DNA of 6,363 bases from Methanobacteriota archaeon. GTDB taxonomy: Archaea; Thermoplasmatota; Poseidoniia; Poseidoniales; Poseidoniaceae. The stretch spans positions 2,908 through 9,270 of the forward strand of contig PBSP01000052.1 in the NCBI GenBank assembly GCA_002726845.1. Reading direction: 5' to 3'. Made by a program: the position numbers and the translations under genes. This document shows positions 1 to 6,117 of the stretch, piece after piece. Each line of letters begins with the position of its first letter. Positions within the stretch are counted from its first letter, which is position 1. Under the pieces are notes generated by a model. It was not told the origin of the DNA, ran no database searches, and saw nothing but the letters and a program-made list of their open reading frames with translations.

Positions 1-159
1 GCTGATGCTGTTATCAATATGGGAATGGATCACCGGAATGGAAAATTGGTTCGGACATTGCAAGTTGAGAAGATGCGTCATGTTCGTCATGCAATGGAAA
101 AGCAAGCGGTCGACGTTGGGTCGCAAGGGCTTGTCGTTTTAGGCCCTCTTTTTGAGTGA
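1..159 (+). CDS. RAD55/KaiC-like RecA-superfamily ATPase, C-terminal fragment
   Basis: An open frame enters from the left edge and ends at TGA 157-159, giving the last 52 residues of a protein. The fragment has the look of the C-terminal strands of archaeal RAD55/KaiC-type ATPases. It starts with a hydrophobic 'ADAVINM' strand (the family usually has an aDgvi.l segment). Then comes a 'GKLVRTLQVEKMRH' segment matching the family's r.l.i.KmRg motif, and it closes with 'DVGSQGLVVLGP', like the f.I...Gi.V ending. Walker A and B would lie upstream and cannot be checked. Archaea carry several such paralogues, often with roles in signalling or surface-structure regulation, so no specific function is offered. 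The gene ends tail to tail with the minus-strand cluster, overlapping the last minus gene by 21 bp. A T5 run at about 148-152 lies in its final codons. Confidence 0.55.
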   Translation, partial: ADAVINMGMDHRNGKLVRTLQVEKMRHVRHAMEKQAVDVGSQGLVVLGPLFE

Positions 160-402
160 ATCGATGAGCAAGTCGATGGCACCGAGATTGACATTTGCTT
201 CTGTCCGTACCAAGAAAATCGAAGATTTGTTTTCAAAGAAAACCGCACATCCTTCATTGCCAATAAGCGTCAGACGGCTCTTTTTGTTGAGCAAAGCACT
301 GAGTTGTTGAAAAGAAAGTCCTGTGTTGTTGTTTTCCTTATCGAGGAATTCAACTGAAATCACATGGGGAATTTCACGAAGTGCGTCAAGCGTTTCTTGC
401 AC
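139..402 (-). CDS. Small hypothetical protein, possibly Roadblock/LC7-like
   Basis: This is an 87-residue soluble protein with no signal peptide or membrane segment. The start is GTG at 402; no in-frame ATG exists, and an in-frame TGA (the stop of the upstream GNAT gene) lies only 9 bases before it. The order of elements is a short N-terminal helix with 'LREIPHV', a strand, a middle helix around residues 28-38, two strands ('SRLTLIG' and 'CAVFFENKSSIFLVR'), and a C-terminal helix 'NLGAIDLLIDSLKK'. This pattern and the NLG-helix ending resemble the Roadblock/LC7 (MglB-type) fold, whose members bind small GTPases or form homodimer platforms. The match is by pattern only and is weak. It is the last gene of the leftward cluster and overlaps the convergent ATPase gene by 21 bp. 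I cannot assign a function. Confidence 0.6.
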   Translation of the reverse strand: MQETLDALREIPHVISVEFLDKENNNTGLSFQQLSALLNKKSRLTLIGNEGCAVFFENKSSIFLVRTEANVNLGAIDLLIDSLKKRA

Positions 403-411
403 AAAACAAAC

Positions 412-915
412 TCATTGTTGGGGTGTATCATTGTTTGGATGGTACGGTTGAAGTTTTCCACGCATGACATAACCCATACCTTGGCGGTAATAGTTGTGAA
501 GTTCTTGAGCGATTACCAAACCTCTTTTTCTATAGAATGAAATGGCACGACTATTCGAAGCACGAACCTCCAACTGCACATTACAATAACCCAAGGGGAG
601 GAGGTTGTCAGCAAGCATGTTCCAGGCCATCGAACCCCAACCCTTTCCCCGTGCACCCGAATCGAGCACAAACGAAACAATACGGACGGTATCTTGCTTG
701 AACGGTGTTGTCCACAAAAGCCCTCGCATTGCGTTTGGAACTATGTCTTCTGAATCCAAAAGCATAAGATTTCCATCCCAAGATGGTACAGGCAATGTTT
801 GTATTGATCCAATGAAGTACTCTTCTCCTGTACCGTCGAGAAACAGGTGCTGGACGGCTTGCACCCATTCAAGAGAAAGTTGAGAAGGGGAAAGGCCATC
901 ACGCCACCCCGCAAC
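412..915 (-). CDS. GNAT-family N-acetyltransferase (RimI-like)
   Basis: This is a single-domain GNAT acetyltransferase of about 167 residues, expected to move an acetyl group from acetyl-CoA to an amine. The acetyl-CoA pyrophosphate loop is seen as R-G-K-G-W-G at residues 89-94 (consensus R/QxxGxG/A). After it comes the strand 'LEVRASN' and 'AISFYRKRGL' with the usual Asn (121) and Tyr (129). It ends with 'YYRQGMGYVM', like the YY.~G..A..M tail of RimI-type protein N-terminal acetyltransferases. The acceptor substrate is unknown. The first 80 residues are not typical RimI. Start choice is uncertain. GTG 915 follows an AAGGA at 9-base spacing and lies 7 bases after the preceding stop. GTG 948 (AAGGA at 7-base spacing) and TTG 972 would extend it by 11 or 19 residues and overlap the preceding gene by 26 or 50 bp. 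Third gene of the leftward cluster. Confidence 0.85.
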   Translation of the reverse strand, partial: VAGWRDGLSPSQLSLEWVQAVQHLFLDGTGEEYFIGSIQTLPVPSWDGNLMLLDSEDIVPNAMRGLLWTTPFKQDTVRIVSFVLDSGARGKGWGSMAWNMLADNLLPLGYCNVQLEVRASNSRAISFYRKRGLVIAQELHNYYRQGMGYVMRGKLQPYHPNNDTPQQ

Positions 916-922
916 CACAGCA

Positions 923-3040
923 TCACTTCCTTGTTTCTTTGCGGCCACGTTTCCGTCCTTGACGGATGTCAATGCGCTGTGAATTTCGCTTTTTTGATGG
1001 ACGTTGCTTTTGTTGGTTTGTTTTTACTTCACTGGAACCGATGCTTGCAATTCCTCCCTTTGAGAGCAATGCATCCAGTTCGTTCAACGATAAGGAATCC
1101 CCACTCGAGGCTTTCTGTCTGACCTCATTTATGTTTACTTCGGGTGCGCGCTGGCGTCTCGGTCTTGCCTGATGGTTGTCCATACGGCGTGTATTGTTGC
1201 GCTGTTTTTTGCTCGAAATACGCTGCCAAGCTTCTAGGCGGCCTATTTCTCGTCGAAGTTCGTGTTTCGTAGTGTATTGCTCGTTAATGGAGCGTTGAAG
1301 CAATTTGGCGTTTTTCTGGAACTCTCGCACACTCTTAGGATTCAAGTGTATGCCTTCGAGAGCTGGATTGTTTTCAATCAATTGTTCAAGAATGTCCGTC
1401 TCCCTTTTTCTTGTTTTCTTCAAGGCTCGGTATTCTTCATTCTGTTCACGACGAAGGCGAATAAAATCTTGATGTGCTTGATTTGATTGGAGTGATGCCT
1501 CGTACATTGCTTGAAGTTCAAAGAAATAAGCAAAATCACCTCTCTCAACCCCTAGACTTGGTGCATTGAAGACGTCAACCTCGGAGGTAAGTTTGTCGAA
1601 GATACGTAGCAGTTCTTCTTTGATTCGTTTGGTTGGGATGGCAATTCGTTGGTTTATTCCGTCACGAACTTCTCGAATTTCTTGAACTTTCAGACTCAAT
1701 GGACGTAGTTCAGCGAGGATCTGCTGCCGATCGGACTTGGCGATTCGTGTTTCTTTCAATCCACCACGAAGCAAATCCAAGAGTTCCTTGGAATTTTGAC
1801 GTTCCTCTACAAGGCTACGAATTTGGCTCTCTACGGTTTCGAGATTGGTCTGCATTGCTTCAAGGCGCGTTGTAATTTCATCTTTTGATACGTTTCTTAA
1901 ATCATGAAACAAGTCTTCAGGTTCCTCATCGATATCGATTACTGGTTCGCAAATTGTTTGCCATGAAGCTCCTTCCGATATTAGCTGAATCGCTCGCATA
2001 AACTCGTTTTGTATGGACATTGCACCCTCTGCGCGAAGCACTCGGGACAGGTCGTGATCGTGGTCGAATGGGTCTTCAATAGGCATGACATGAGCCATCA
2101 TTCCATCTTCTGCACCGGTAACAACCTCAAGCGGCAACGGCCCCGTTTGCTGCCATTTCTTTTCCTTGGTAGAGAGCGGATTGCCTGAACGAATCGATAC
2201 AACCATGCTTTCCCAATCCCAACGCGTTGCAAATCGATCAAAGAAACTGATCAACAACGAGGCAAGCGTTTGTGCGTTTTTCGATGCGTAGGCATCATCG
2301 TTGAACCCAACATCGTATGTCGTGCCAAGAAATGATATGGGCTTTGAGGCGTTTTCGTGCTGTCGATTTGGAACGAGAGGAGGTTGAACCAATTGCGCAT
2401 GTTGGATGCATAACAATGTCCAAGCATAAGAGGAAAGGGTTCCTTCGAAAGCGTTGTTGACTCCACGGCGGCTTGCCCAATACTTGACCATCTGGACCAA
2501 TTGTTGAAGCCGTTTCTCTTGCGCATAGGATTTCATCAACATCGAATTGTAGATTGCAAGACGGTTGTCCAATGAGATGTCAACATCCAAACCAGAACGC
2601 GGGTCTCTGAATTTTACGATGGGTATTCGGGCTTTTGGAATTACTTTGATGTCTTCCATGCCTTCCTCATGAAATAGACCAGATAGTTTTCTCAGGACCT
2701 TTCTCGGTGTTTTGTTCTTGAAGGAGAGGCACAAGTCGAGGTCACCTGTGCCAATCGAGAGATTGGTGACGCTGGAACCAAATGCTTCAAGCATGGAATT
2801 TTTTCCAAATCTACGGAAAATAACTCCTTTCAAGTGCTTAGTAAGCGATTCTCTACTTTTGGCTTTTGCATCGCCAATTTTCTTGAACAACTTGTCGAAA
2901 TCAGAATCCAATTTGTCCATTATGTCCTTGTCGATATTCGCCAAGTCGGGGATTTCAATTTCTTCAATGAGGTGTTTGTAGAGGTTTGGCCAGCGTTCCT
3001 GCTGATCTTTGGAGAGCCCTGTTGTGGTGCAAACACTCAT
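923..3040 (-). CDS. Cid1/TUT-like terminal RNA nucleotidyltransferase (predicted uridylyltransferase) fused to a COG1340-like coiled coil
   Basis: This 705-residue cytosolic protein is predicted to add nucleotides, probably uridines, to RNA 3' ends. Residues 1-80 are helical. Residues 85-160 form the polymerase-beta-like palm: 'AFGSS' (86-90), then catalytic D100 and D102, with the third Asp at D154 inside 'DVDISLDNRLAIYN'. Residues 175-350 form the PAP-associated domain, with 'VKYWASRR' (185-192), 'GTLSSYAW' (200-207), 'LSTKEKKW' (289-296) and 'IEDPFDHDHDLSRVL' (321-335). All of these line up with fission-yeast Cid1, and H329 falls at the Cid1 H336 position that selects UTP. One change is that Cid1 K197 aligns with S190. 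Residues 375-605 are coiled coil, with 'VRDGINQRI' (458-466) like COG1340 proteins. Residues 606-632 and 672-705 are rich in Lys/Arg, and a 'GDSLSLNELDALLSKGG' motif (647-663) lies between them. Cid1 itself is about 400 residues, so the C-terminal half is an addition. ATG 3040 overlaps the preceding stop by 4 bp and follows a GAGG site. Family call firm; U-specificity and RNA target inferred. Confidence 0.9.
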   Translation of the reverse strand: MSVCTTTGLSKDQQERWPNLYKHLIEEIEIPDLANIDKDIMDKLDSDFDKLFKKIGDAKAKSRESLTKHLKGVIFRRFGKNSMLEAFGSSVTNLSIGTGDLDLCLSFKNKTPRKVLRKLSGLFHEEGMEDIKVIPKARIPIVKFRDPRSGLDVDISLDNRLAIYNSMLMKSYAQEKRLQQLVQMVKYWASRRGVNNAFEGTLSSYAWTLLCIQHAQLVQPPLVPNRQHENASKPISFLGTTYDVGFNDDAYASKNAQTLASLLISFFDRFATRWDWESMVVSIRSGNPLSTKEKKWQQTGPLPLEVVTGAEDGMMAHVMPIEDPFDHDHDLSRVLRAEGAMSIQNEFMRAIQLISEGASWQTICEPVIDIDEEPEDLFHDLRNVSKDEITTRLEAMQTNLETVESQIRSLVEERQNSKELLDLLRGGLKETRIAKSDRQQILAELRPLSLKVQEIREVRDGINQRIAIPTKRIKEELLRIFDKLTSEVDVFNAPSLGVERGDFAYFFELQAMYEASLQSNQAHQDFIRLRREQNEEYRALKKTRKRETDILEQLIENNPALEGIHLNPKSVREFQKNAKLLQRSINEQYTTKHELRREIGRLEAWQRISSKKQRNNTRRMDNHQARPRRQRAPEVNINEVRQKASSGDSLSLNELDALLSKGGIASIGSSEVKTNQQKQRPSKKRNSQRIDIRQGRKRGRKETRK

Positions 3041-3867
3041 TCTTCCTCACCACTTTTTTTCTCTTGTTGGCGTCGCTCCCGTGCCAGAGCACGGGTTGAT
3101 TTGCCACCCTCTCGCACCCGTTGGGCATCAACAAGCAATTCGTGAAAACCGTGCTCCAAGCATTTCTTCCAGAAGTCGATACCTCGCTGACTCTCATCCA
3201 AGGCCTGAGCTAATCTCGTCGTTCGAGCATCAGCGTGTTTCCTTTTCTGCTCGTTTTCGATGTATGTTTCGTGAAAAATCTGGTTCTCGTCATGCAGTTG
3301 AACCATCGCTTGATGCGCTTTGTCCGCAGAGTCAAGGAGTTTCTTCGCCTCCTCACGCAATTCTTTCATTCGATTGATGTCAGCAAATTTTTCTTTTCTT
3401 GAATCAACCCATTCTTCGTGCTTTCGAATGAGATTCTTCATTTCGTTGAGGGTCGAGCGTTCGTCTACGTGGGTCCCCCAATTGGTTTGCAAAGAGAGAT
3501 CAAGAGCGTCGAGACGTTGTTGCAGTCGATCTTTTGCCCATTCAGGCTCTGGTTTTGTATCGCCCTTTTGCTGAGGTGTTGTTTCCCGGATTGCGCTTGC
3601 TTCAATGAACAAAGCCTTTGCCTTGGCTTGTGCATCGTTTCGTTCTTTTTTCAGAGATGCCACTTTCTTGTTGACATCGTCACGCTTGGATTTTGCTGAT
3701 CGTGCCATGGATGCTGCTTCTGTGAGCTCGTCACTTCGTGCATCAAGCTGCTCGGGTATCTCCGCAGCGAGCCTTTCCCTTCGATGGAGGATGGCTTTGC
3801 CTAACAACTCAGGCGTGATGGCCAAGAGTTCTTCAGGCGTCATGTAAACCGCCCACTCTGCAACCAT
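3037..3867 (-). CDS. COG1340-type archaeal coiled-coil protein
   Basis: This is a 276-residue, highly charged, mostly helical protein with no signal peptide or membrane segment. After a short N-terminal region ('MTPEELLAITPELL') it is coiled coil to about residue 250, ending in a charged Arg/Glu tail. Marks of the archaeal COG1340 family, which is uncharacterised and sometimes mis-named phosphoserine phosphatase, are 'KRDDVNKKVASLKKER' (61-76), the break 'LDALDLSLQT' (119-128, like the family's LEW..QT), and His-containing repeats 'ADKAHQAM' and 'IFHETY' (about 181-202). I chose ATG 3867 because GGAGG stands 7 bases before it. ATG 3903, with its own GGAGG at 9-base spacing, would add 12 residues, and ATG 3843 would remove 8. 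It is the first gene of the leftward cluster, and its TGA overlaps the ATG of the Cid1-like gene in ATGA, so translational coupling and a shared complex are likely. Confidence 0.8.
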   Translation of the reverse strand: MVAEWAVYMTPEELLAITPELLGKAILHRRERLAAEIPEQLDARSDELTEAASMARSAKSKRDDVNKKVASLKKERNDAQAKAKALFIEASAIRETTPQQKGDTKPEPEWAKDRLQQRLDALDLSLQTNWGTHVDERSTLNEMKNLIRKHEEWVDSRKEKFADINRMKELREEAKKLLDSADKAHQAMVQLHDENQIFHETYIENEQKRKHADARTTRLAQALDESQRGIDFWKKCLEHGFHELLVDAQRVREGGKSTRALARERRQQEKKSGEEE

Positions 3868-3873
3868 GAATAA

Positions 3874-3880
3874 ACCTCCC
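3874..3880 (-). promoter_or_regulatory. Shine-Dalgarno site of the coiled-coil gene
   Basis: Read on the minus strand, GGGAGGT stands with its GGAGG core (3879-3875) 7 bases before ATG 3867. It is one of the strongest ribosome-binding sites in the window and decides the start at 3867. A second GGAGG at 3917-3913 lies 9 bases before in-frame ATG 3903, so an upstream start cannot be ruled out. Confidence 0.6.
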
Positions 3881-3934
3881 GTCATGTCTTTGTTCGACAT
3901 CATGCTCAAAAACCTCCACAGTTTGAAGTGCTGT

Positions 3935-6079
3935 ATGGAGGAGTTGCGCAACCGTTTGATAACCACGCTCTTGGTTGTGTTGTTGCTATGTGCGCTTCCT
4001 CTACAGATTTCTGTTCAGGCTGATGGGCCTGAAAACGTTCAATTCGTGGGCCTGAATGCTCTAACGTATTCAGGTGCTGATGAGAGCGGTGCATTCACAT
4101 CAAACTCTACGATTCGGCAAGGTGACCATCTCATTCTTGAAATTCCAATCGAAAACACAGGCGAAACTCCACAAGTTGTTTCTATCGTTCTCAACGTAAG
4201 CCAAGCAAGTTGGAACGAAACGGTTTATTTCGCAGACATCACAATCGATGCCTTAACGACCCATGTGGTGAATTATTTTTCATCCTCACGTGTTGTGGAG
4301 GGATTGTTAAACGTTGAAATGTCAATCAACAACACGAGCGCGGAGCTCGTTGATTCTGTGGAAGTTGGGCCCCCTCCACTTCCGAGCGTGGATTTGAGCA
4401 TCGAACTTGTAACGCAATCTTTTGCTTCTGGTGACTTAATCCAGTTCAATCTCACCTCATCGAATGAAAATGGAGAACGTCCATTTGACGGCCATTTGCG
4501 TTGCGATTTCCTCGGAGAGCAAGTTTACAACTCATCCCTCGGGTTGGATGTGGAACAGAATCAGTCGAATCTTTTCGATATCTATGCACGGCCCGGTGTT
4601 CTTGAATGTCAACTTGGGGGCGACAGAAATCAGTCGGATGAAACGTTGGTTACCTTCTCGCTTGAAGGACTAGCGTCCGCTGTGTTTGATGAAGCAGGGT
4701 CAAGTGGTCTCTCGATCAGTGGTGGTCCATGGCACGTCGGAGATGGTGTACAAGCGTCCTTCATTCTCAAGAATCAAGGCGATGCATCAGGCACGGCACA
4801 ACTTCGCATTGTCAACGGAGATAATGAACATGTCAGTGAAGATCTTGTTCTAGATCCTGGTGCTGCTGGTGAATTGGAGATTGAAGTTTCCGATTTGGAT
4901 GCAGGTGTTCACAATCTCAGCTGGAGTGTCGTATCTCAAGACGGTCTTGTATTGGCTGGACTTGAAGGGATTTCGACATTGACCATACGAACGCCTCAAG
5001 CGATGTTCGCAGATGTCGATGCTCAGGTGGATGCAACAGGTGTCACGCTTCACTGGAATGTGTCCATTAGCGATGGTCTCGATAGGGAAGTCAAACTTCG
5101 ATACGGCTACCGGGTTTCAGGCACAGACACATTTGTTAATGAACAGATTGTAACACTGGGATCAGGAACTGTAGCCGGTCAAACAACGCTCGGCCAAATA
5201 CCGGGAAACACGGTTGTTTTGAGAATGGAGCCCATCGGTTGGAGTTCAACATCCAGCAGTTACATCGCCTCATCGTCGTACGAGAGTGTTCTTGCTGCAT
5301 ATTCCTTGAGCATTGATTCAATTCCACTTCCCAAACAACCTTTGCAGGGGCAAGATGTGACTGTGACTGTAAGTTTGCAGAACACCGGCCCCGTTCAAGG
5401 CCCCGTTGGTGAATTGTATCTTATGGACAGCAGTGGAAGAATTCTTGCTGAAACATCCACAGAAGCACTTCAGTCAACTTCCTCGCGCAATCTTGATTTT
5501 ACTTTTGCAGCGCCGTACACTAACGAACTGCTTCTCAATGTGGAATGGCGGTTTGCAGACACGATTCTTGAAGGCGAGCAAAGTTTTTTGTTAGAGCCTG
5601 TTGAGCTTGAAGACAAACCATTTGAGGTCCCCTTTGTGGCAATCGGAGGTGGTCTTGCCGCAGCTTGTTTTGTGATTCTCATACTTCATTTGAGGCGAGG
5701 TGCCCCCTCCGAACAACCCGGCTCTTCACGGCCTAGCAAGCAAAAGAAATCGAAACCTACGGTCGAAAAGAATGAGCCAGAACCTGTCGAAAAGACCTGC
5801 CCATCTTGCAGCAGAACGTTGCGCATACCAGGAGATTACTCTGGAACAGTTCGATGTCCGGATTGTTCCGAAAAGTTTCAAGTTGAAGCCGAAGAGACGT
5901 TTGATATTGACGATGAGTTGGACTCAATCGAAGAAGTAGAGCCGTTGGAAAAAACCGTTGAGGAGAAAGTGGAAATATCCTGTCCAGAATGCCCTTCTAA
6001 CCTCCGTGTCCCTTCAGATTACAAGGGTTCTGTTCGATGTCCACAGTGCTCAGTTGTTTTTTCTGTTATAAAAAATTAA
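3935..6079 (+). CDS. Secreted/membrane-anchored multi-domain beta-sandwich protein with two cytoplasmic zinc ribbons
   Basis: This is a 714-residue surface protein. Residues 1-29 are a signal peptide, with a hydrophobic core 'LITTLLVVLLLCALPL' and likely cleavage after 'SVQA'. About 530 external residues follow as beta-rich modules. Several contain the CARDB-like pattern of G-D-x-hydrophobic then 'NTG' or 'NQG' (about 63-77, 269-283, 473-485), and one stretch near 360-450 is FnIII-like. There are many N-x-S/T sequons. One membrane helix (about 565-585) is followed by basic 'HLRRG', which places the tail in the cytoplasm. The tail carries two CxxC-x15-CxxC zinc ribbons, with Cys 622/625/641/644 and 683/686/702/705, similar to zf-MJ0042 types and to each other, joined by an acidic linker. 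ATG 3935 is chosen because it directly precedes the signal peptide; in-frame ATGs at 3866, 3884 and 3902 would bury it. No Shine-Dalgarno is seen, so a leaderless or short-leader message is likely. Ligand and role are unknown. Confidence 0.8.
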   Translation: MEELRNRLITTLLVVLLLCALPLQISVQADGPENVQFVGLNALTYSGADESGAFTSNSTIRQGDHLILEIPIENTGETPQVVSIVLNVSQASWNETVYFADITIDALTTHVVNYFSSSRVVEGLLNVEMSINNTSAELVDSVEVGPPPLPSVDLSIELVTQSFASGDLIQFNLTSSNENGERPFDGHLRCDFLGEQVYNSSLGLDVEQNQSNLFDIYARPGVLECQLGGDRNQSDETLVTFSLEGLASAVFDEAGSSGLSISGGPWHVGDGVQASFILKNQGDASGTAQLRIVNGDNEHVSEDLVLDPGAAGELEIEVSDLDAGVHNLSWSVVSQDGLVLAGLEGISTLTIRTPQAMFADVDAQVDATGVTLHWNVSISDGLDREVKLRYGYRVSGTDTFVNEQIVTLGSGTVAGQTTLGQIPGNTVVLRMEPIGWSSTSSSYIASSSYESVLAAYSLSIDSIPLPKQPLQGQDVTVTVSLQNTGPVQGPVGELYLMDSSGRILAETSTEALQSTSSRNLDFTFAAPYTNELLLNVEWRFADTILEGEQSFLLEPVELEDKPFEVPFVAIGGGLAAACFVILILHLRRGAPSEQPGSSRPSKQKKSKPTVEKNEPEPVEKTCPSCSRTLRIPGDYSGTVRCPDCSEKFQVEAEETFDIDDELDSIEEVEPLEKTVEEKVEISCPECPSNLRVPSDYKGSVRCPQCSVVFSVIKN
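6066..6074 (+). promoter_or_regulatory. Candidate archaeal TATA box for the DtxR/MntR-type gene
   Basis: TTATAAAAA lies in the last codons of the upstream membrane-protein gene, within the most AT-rich patch in the window. Archaeal transcription normally starts about 25 bases downstream of the TATA centre, which would be near 6095 and would leave a short leader before ATG 6118. This suggests the regulator has its own promoter. It is a pattern match only. Confidence 0.4.
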
Positions 6080-6091
6080 AGAGAAACTCTT

Positions 6092-6105
6092 GAAGTTAAG
6101 AAGTT
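6092..6105 (+). repeat. GAAGTT direct repeat near the predicted transcription start
   Basis: GAAGTT occurs twice (6092-6097 and 6100-6105) with a 2-base spacer, at the start point predicted from the TATA-like element. Its place would suit an operator, possibly for autoregulation by the downstream DtxR/MntR-type protein. It is a direct repeat and does not resemble the inverted repeats usually bound by DtxR or MntR dimers. Confidence 0.25.
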
Positions 6106-6117
6106 CTAGGGGGGGAC

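Noticed and set aside
605..1122. Plus-strand open frames of about 90 residues opposite the GNAT gene and the end of the nucleotidyltransferase gene
   Set aside because: They are shadows of two well-supported minus-strand genes. They have no recognisable domain and a Cys/Arg/Ser-rich composition typical of antisense frames.
923..3040. The 705-residue protein as a CCA-adding enzyme or 2'-5' oligoadenylate synthetase
   Set aside because: The PAP-associated motifs 'GTLSSYAW' and 'IEDPFD', together with 'DNRLAIYN', are specific to the Cid1/TUT/GLD-2 group. Archaeal CCA-enzyme body and tail domains are absent.
3053..3060. A-run near the end of the coiled-coil gene (minus strand) as a frameshift site joining it to the nucleotidyltransferase
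   Set aside because: The ATGA overlap and a GAGG site give a sufficient explanation by normal reinitiation, and no stimulatory structure is evident.
2712..3377. Plus-strand open frames of 89-122 residues across the nucleotidyltransferase/coiled-coil junction
   Set aside because: They lie opposite the conserved palm domain and the coiled coil, and the overlapping frames exclude one another. No ribosome-binding site or protein family is seen.
3866..3934. N-terminal extension of the surface protein to ATG 3866
   Set aside because: It would put 23 mostly non-hydrophobic residues before an otherwise ordinary signal peptide, and none of the earlier ATGs has a ribosome-binding site.
3955..3962. 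TTATCAAA on the minus strand as a TATA box for the leftward cluster
   Set aside because: It is a weak match inside coding sequence of the divergent gene, with no B-recognition element. Such 8-mers are expected by chance.
3868..3966. N-terminal extension of the coiled-coil protein back to GTG 3966
   Set aside because: It would run through the signal-peptide codons of the divergent gene. The extra residues are not coiled coil, and strong GGAGG sites point to ATG 3867 or 3903.
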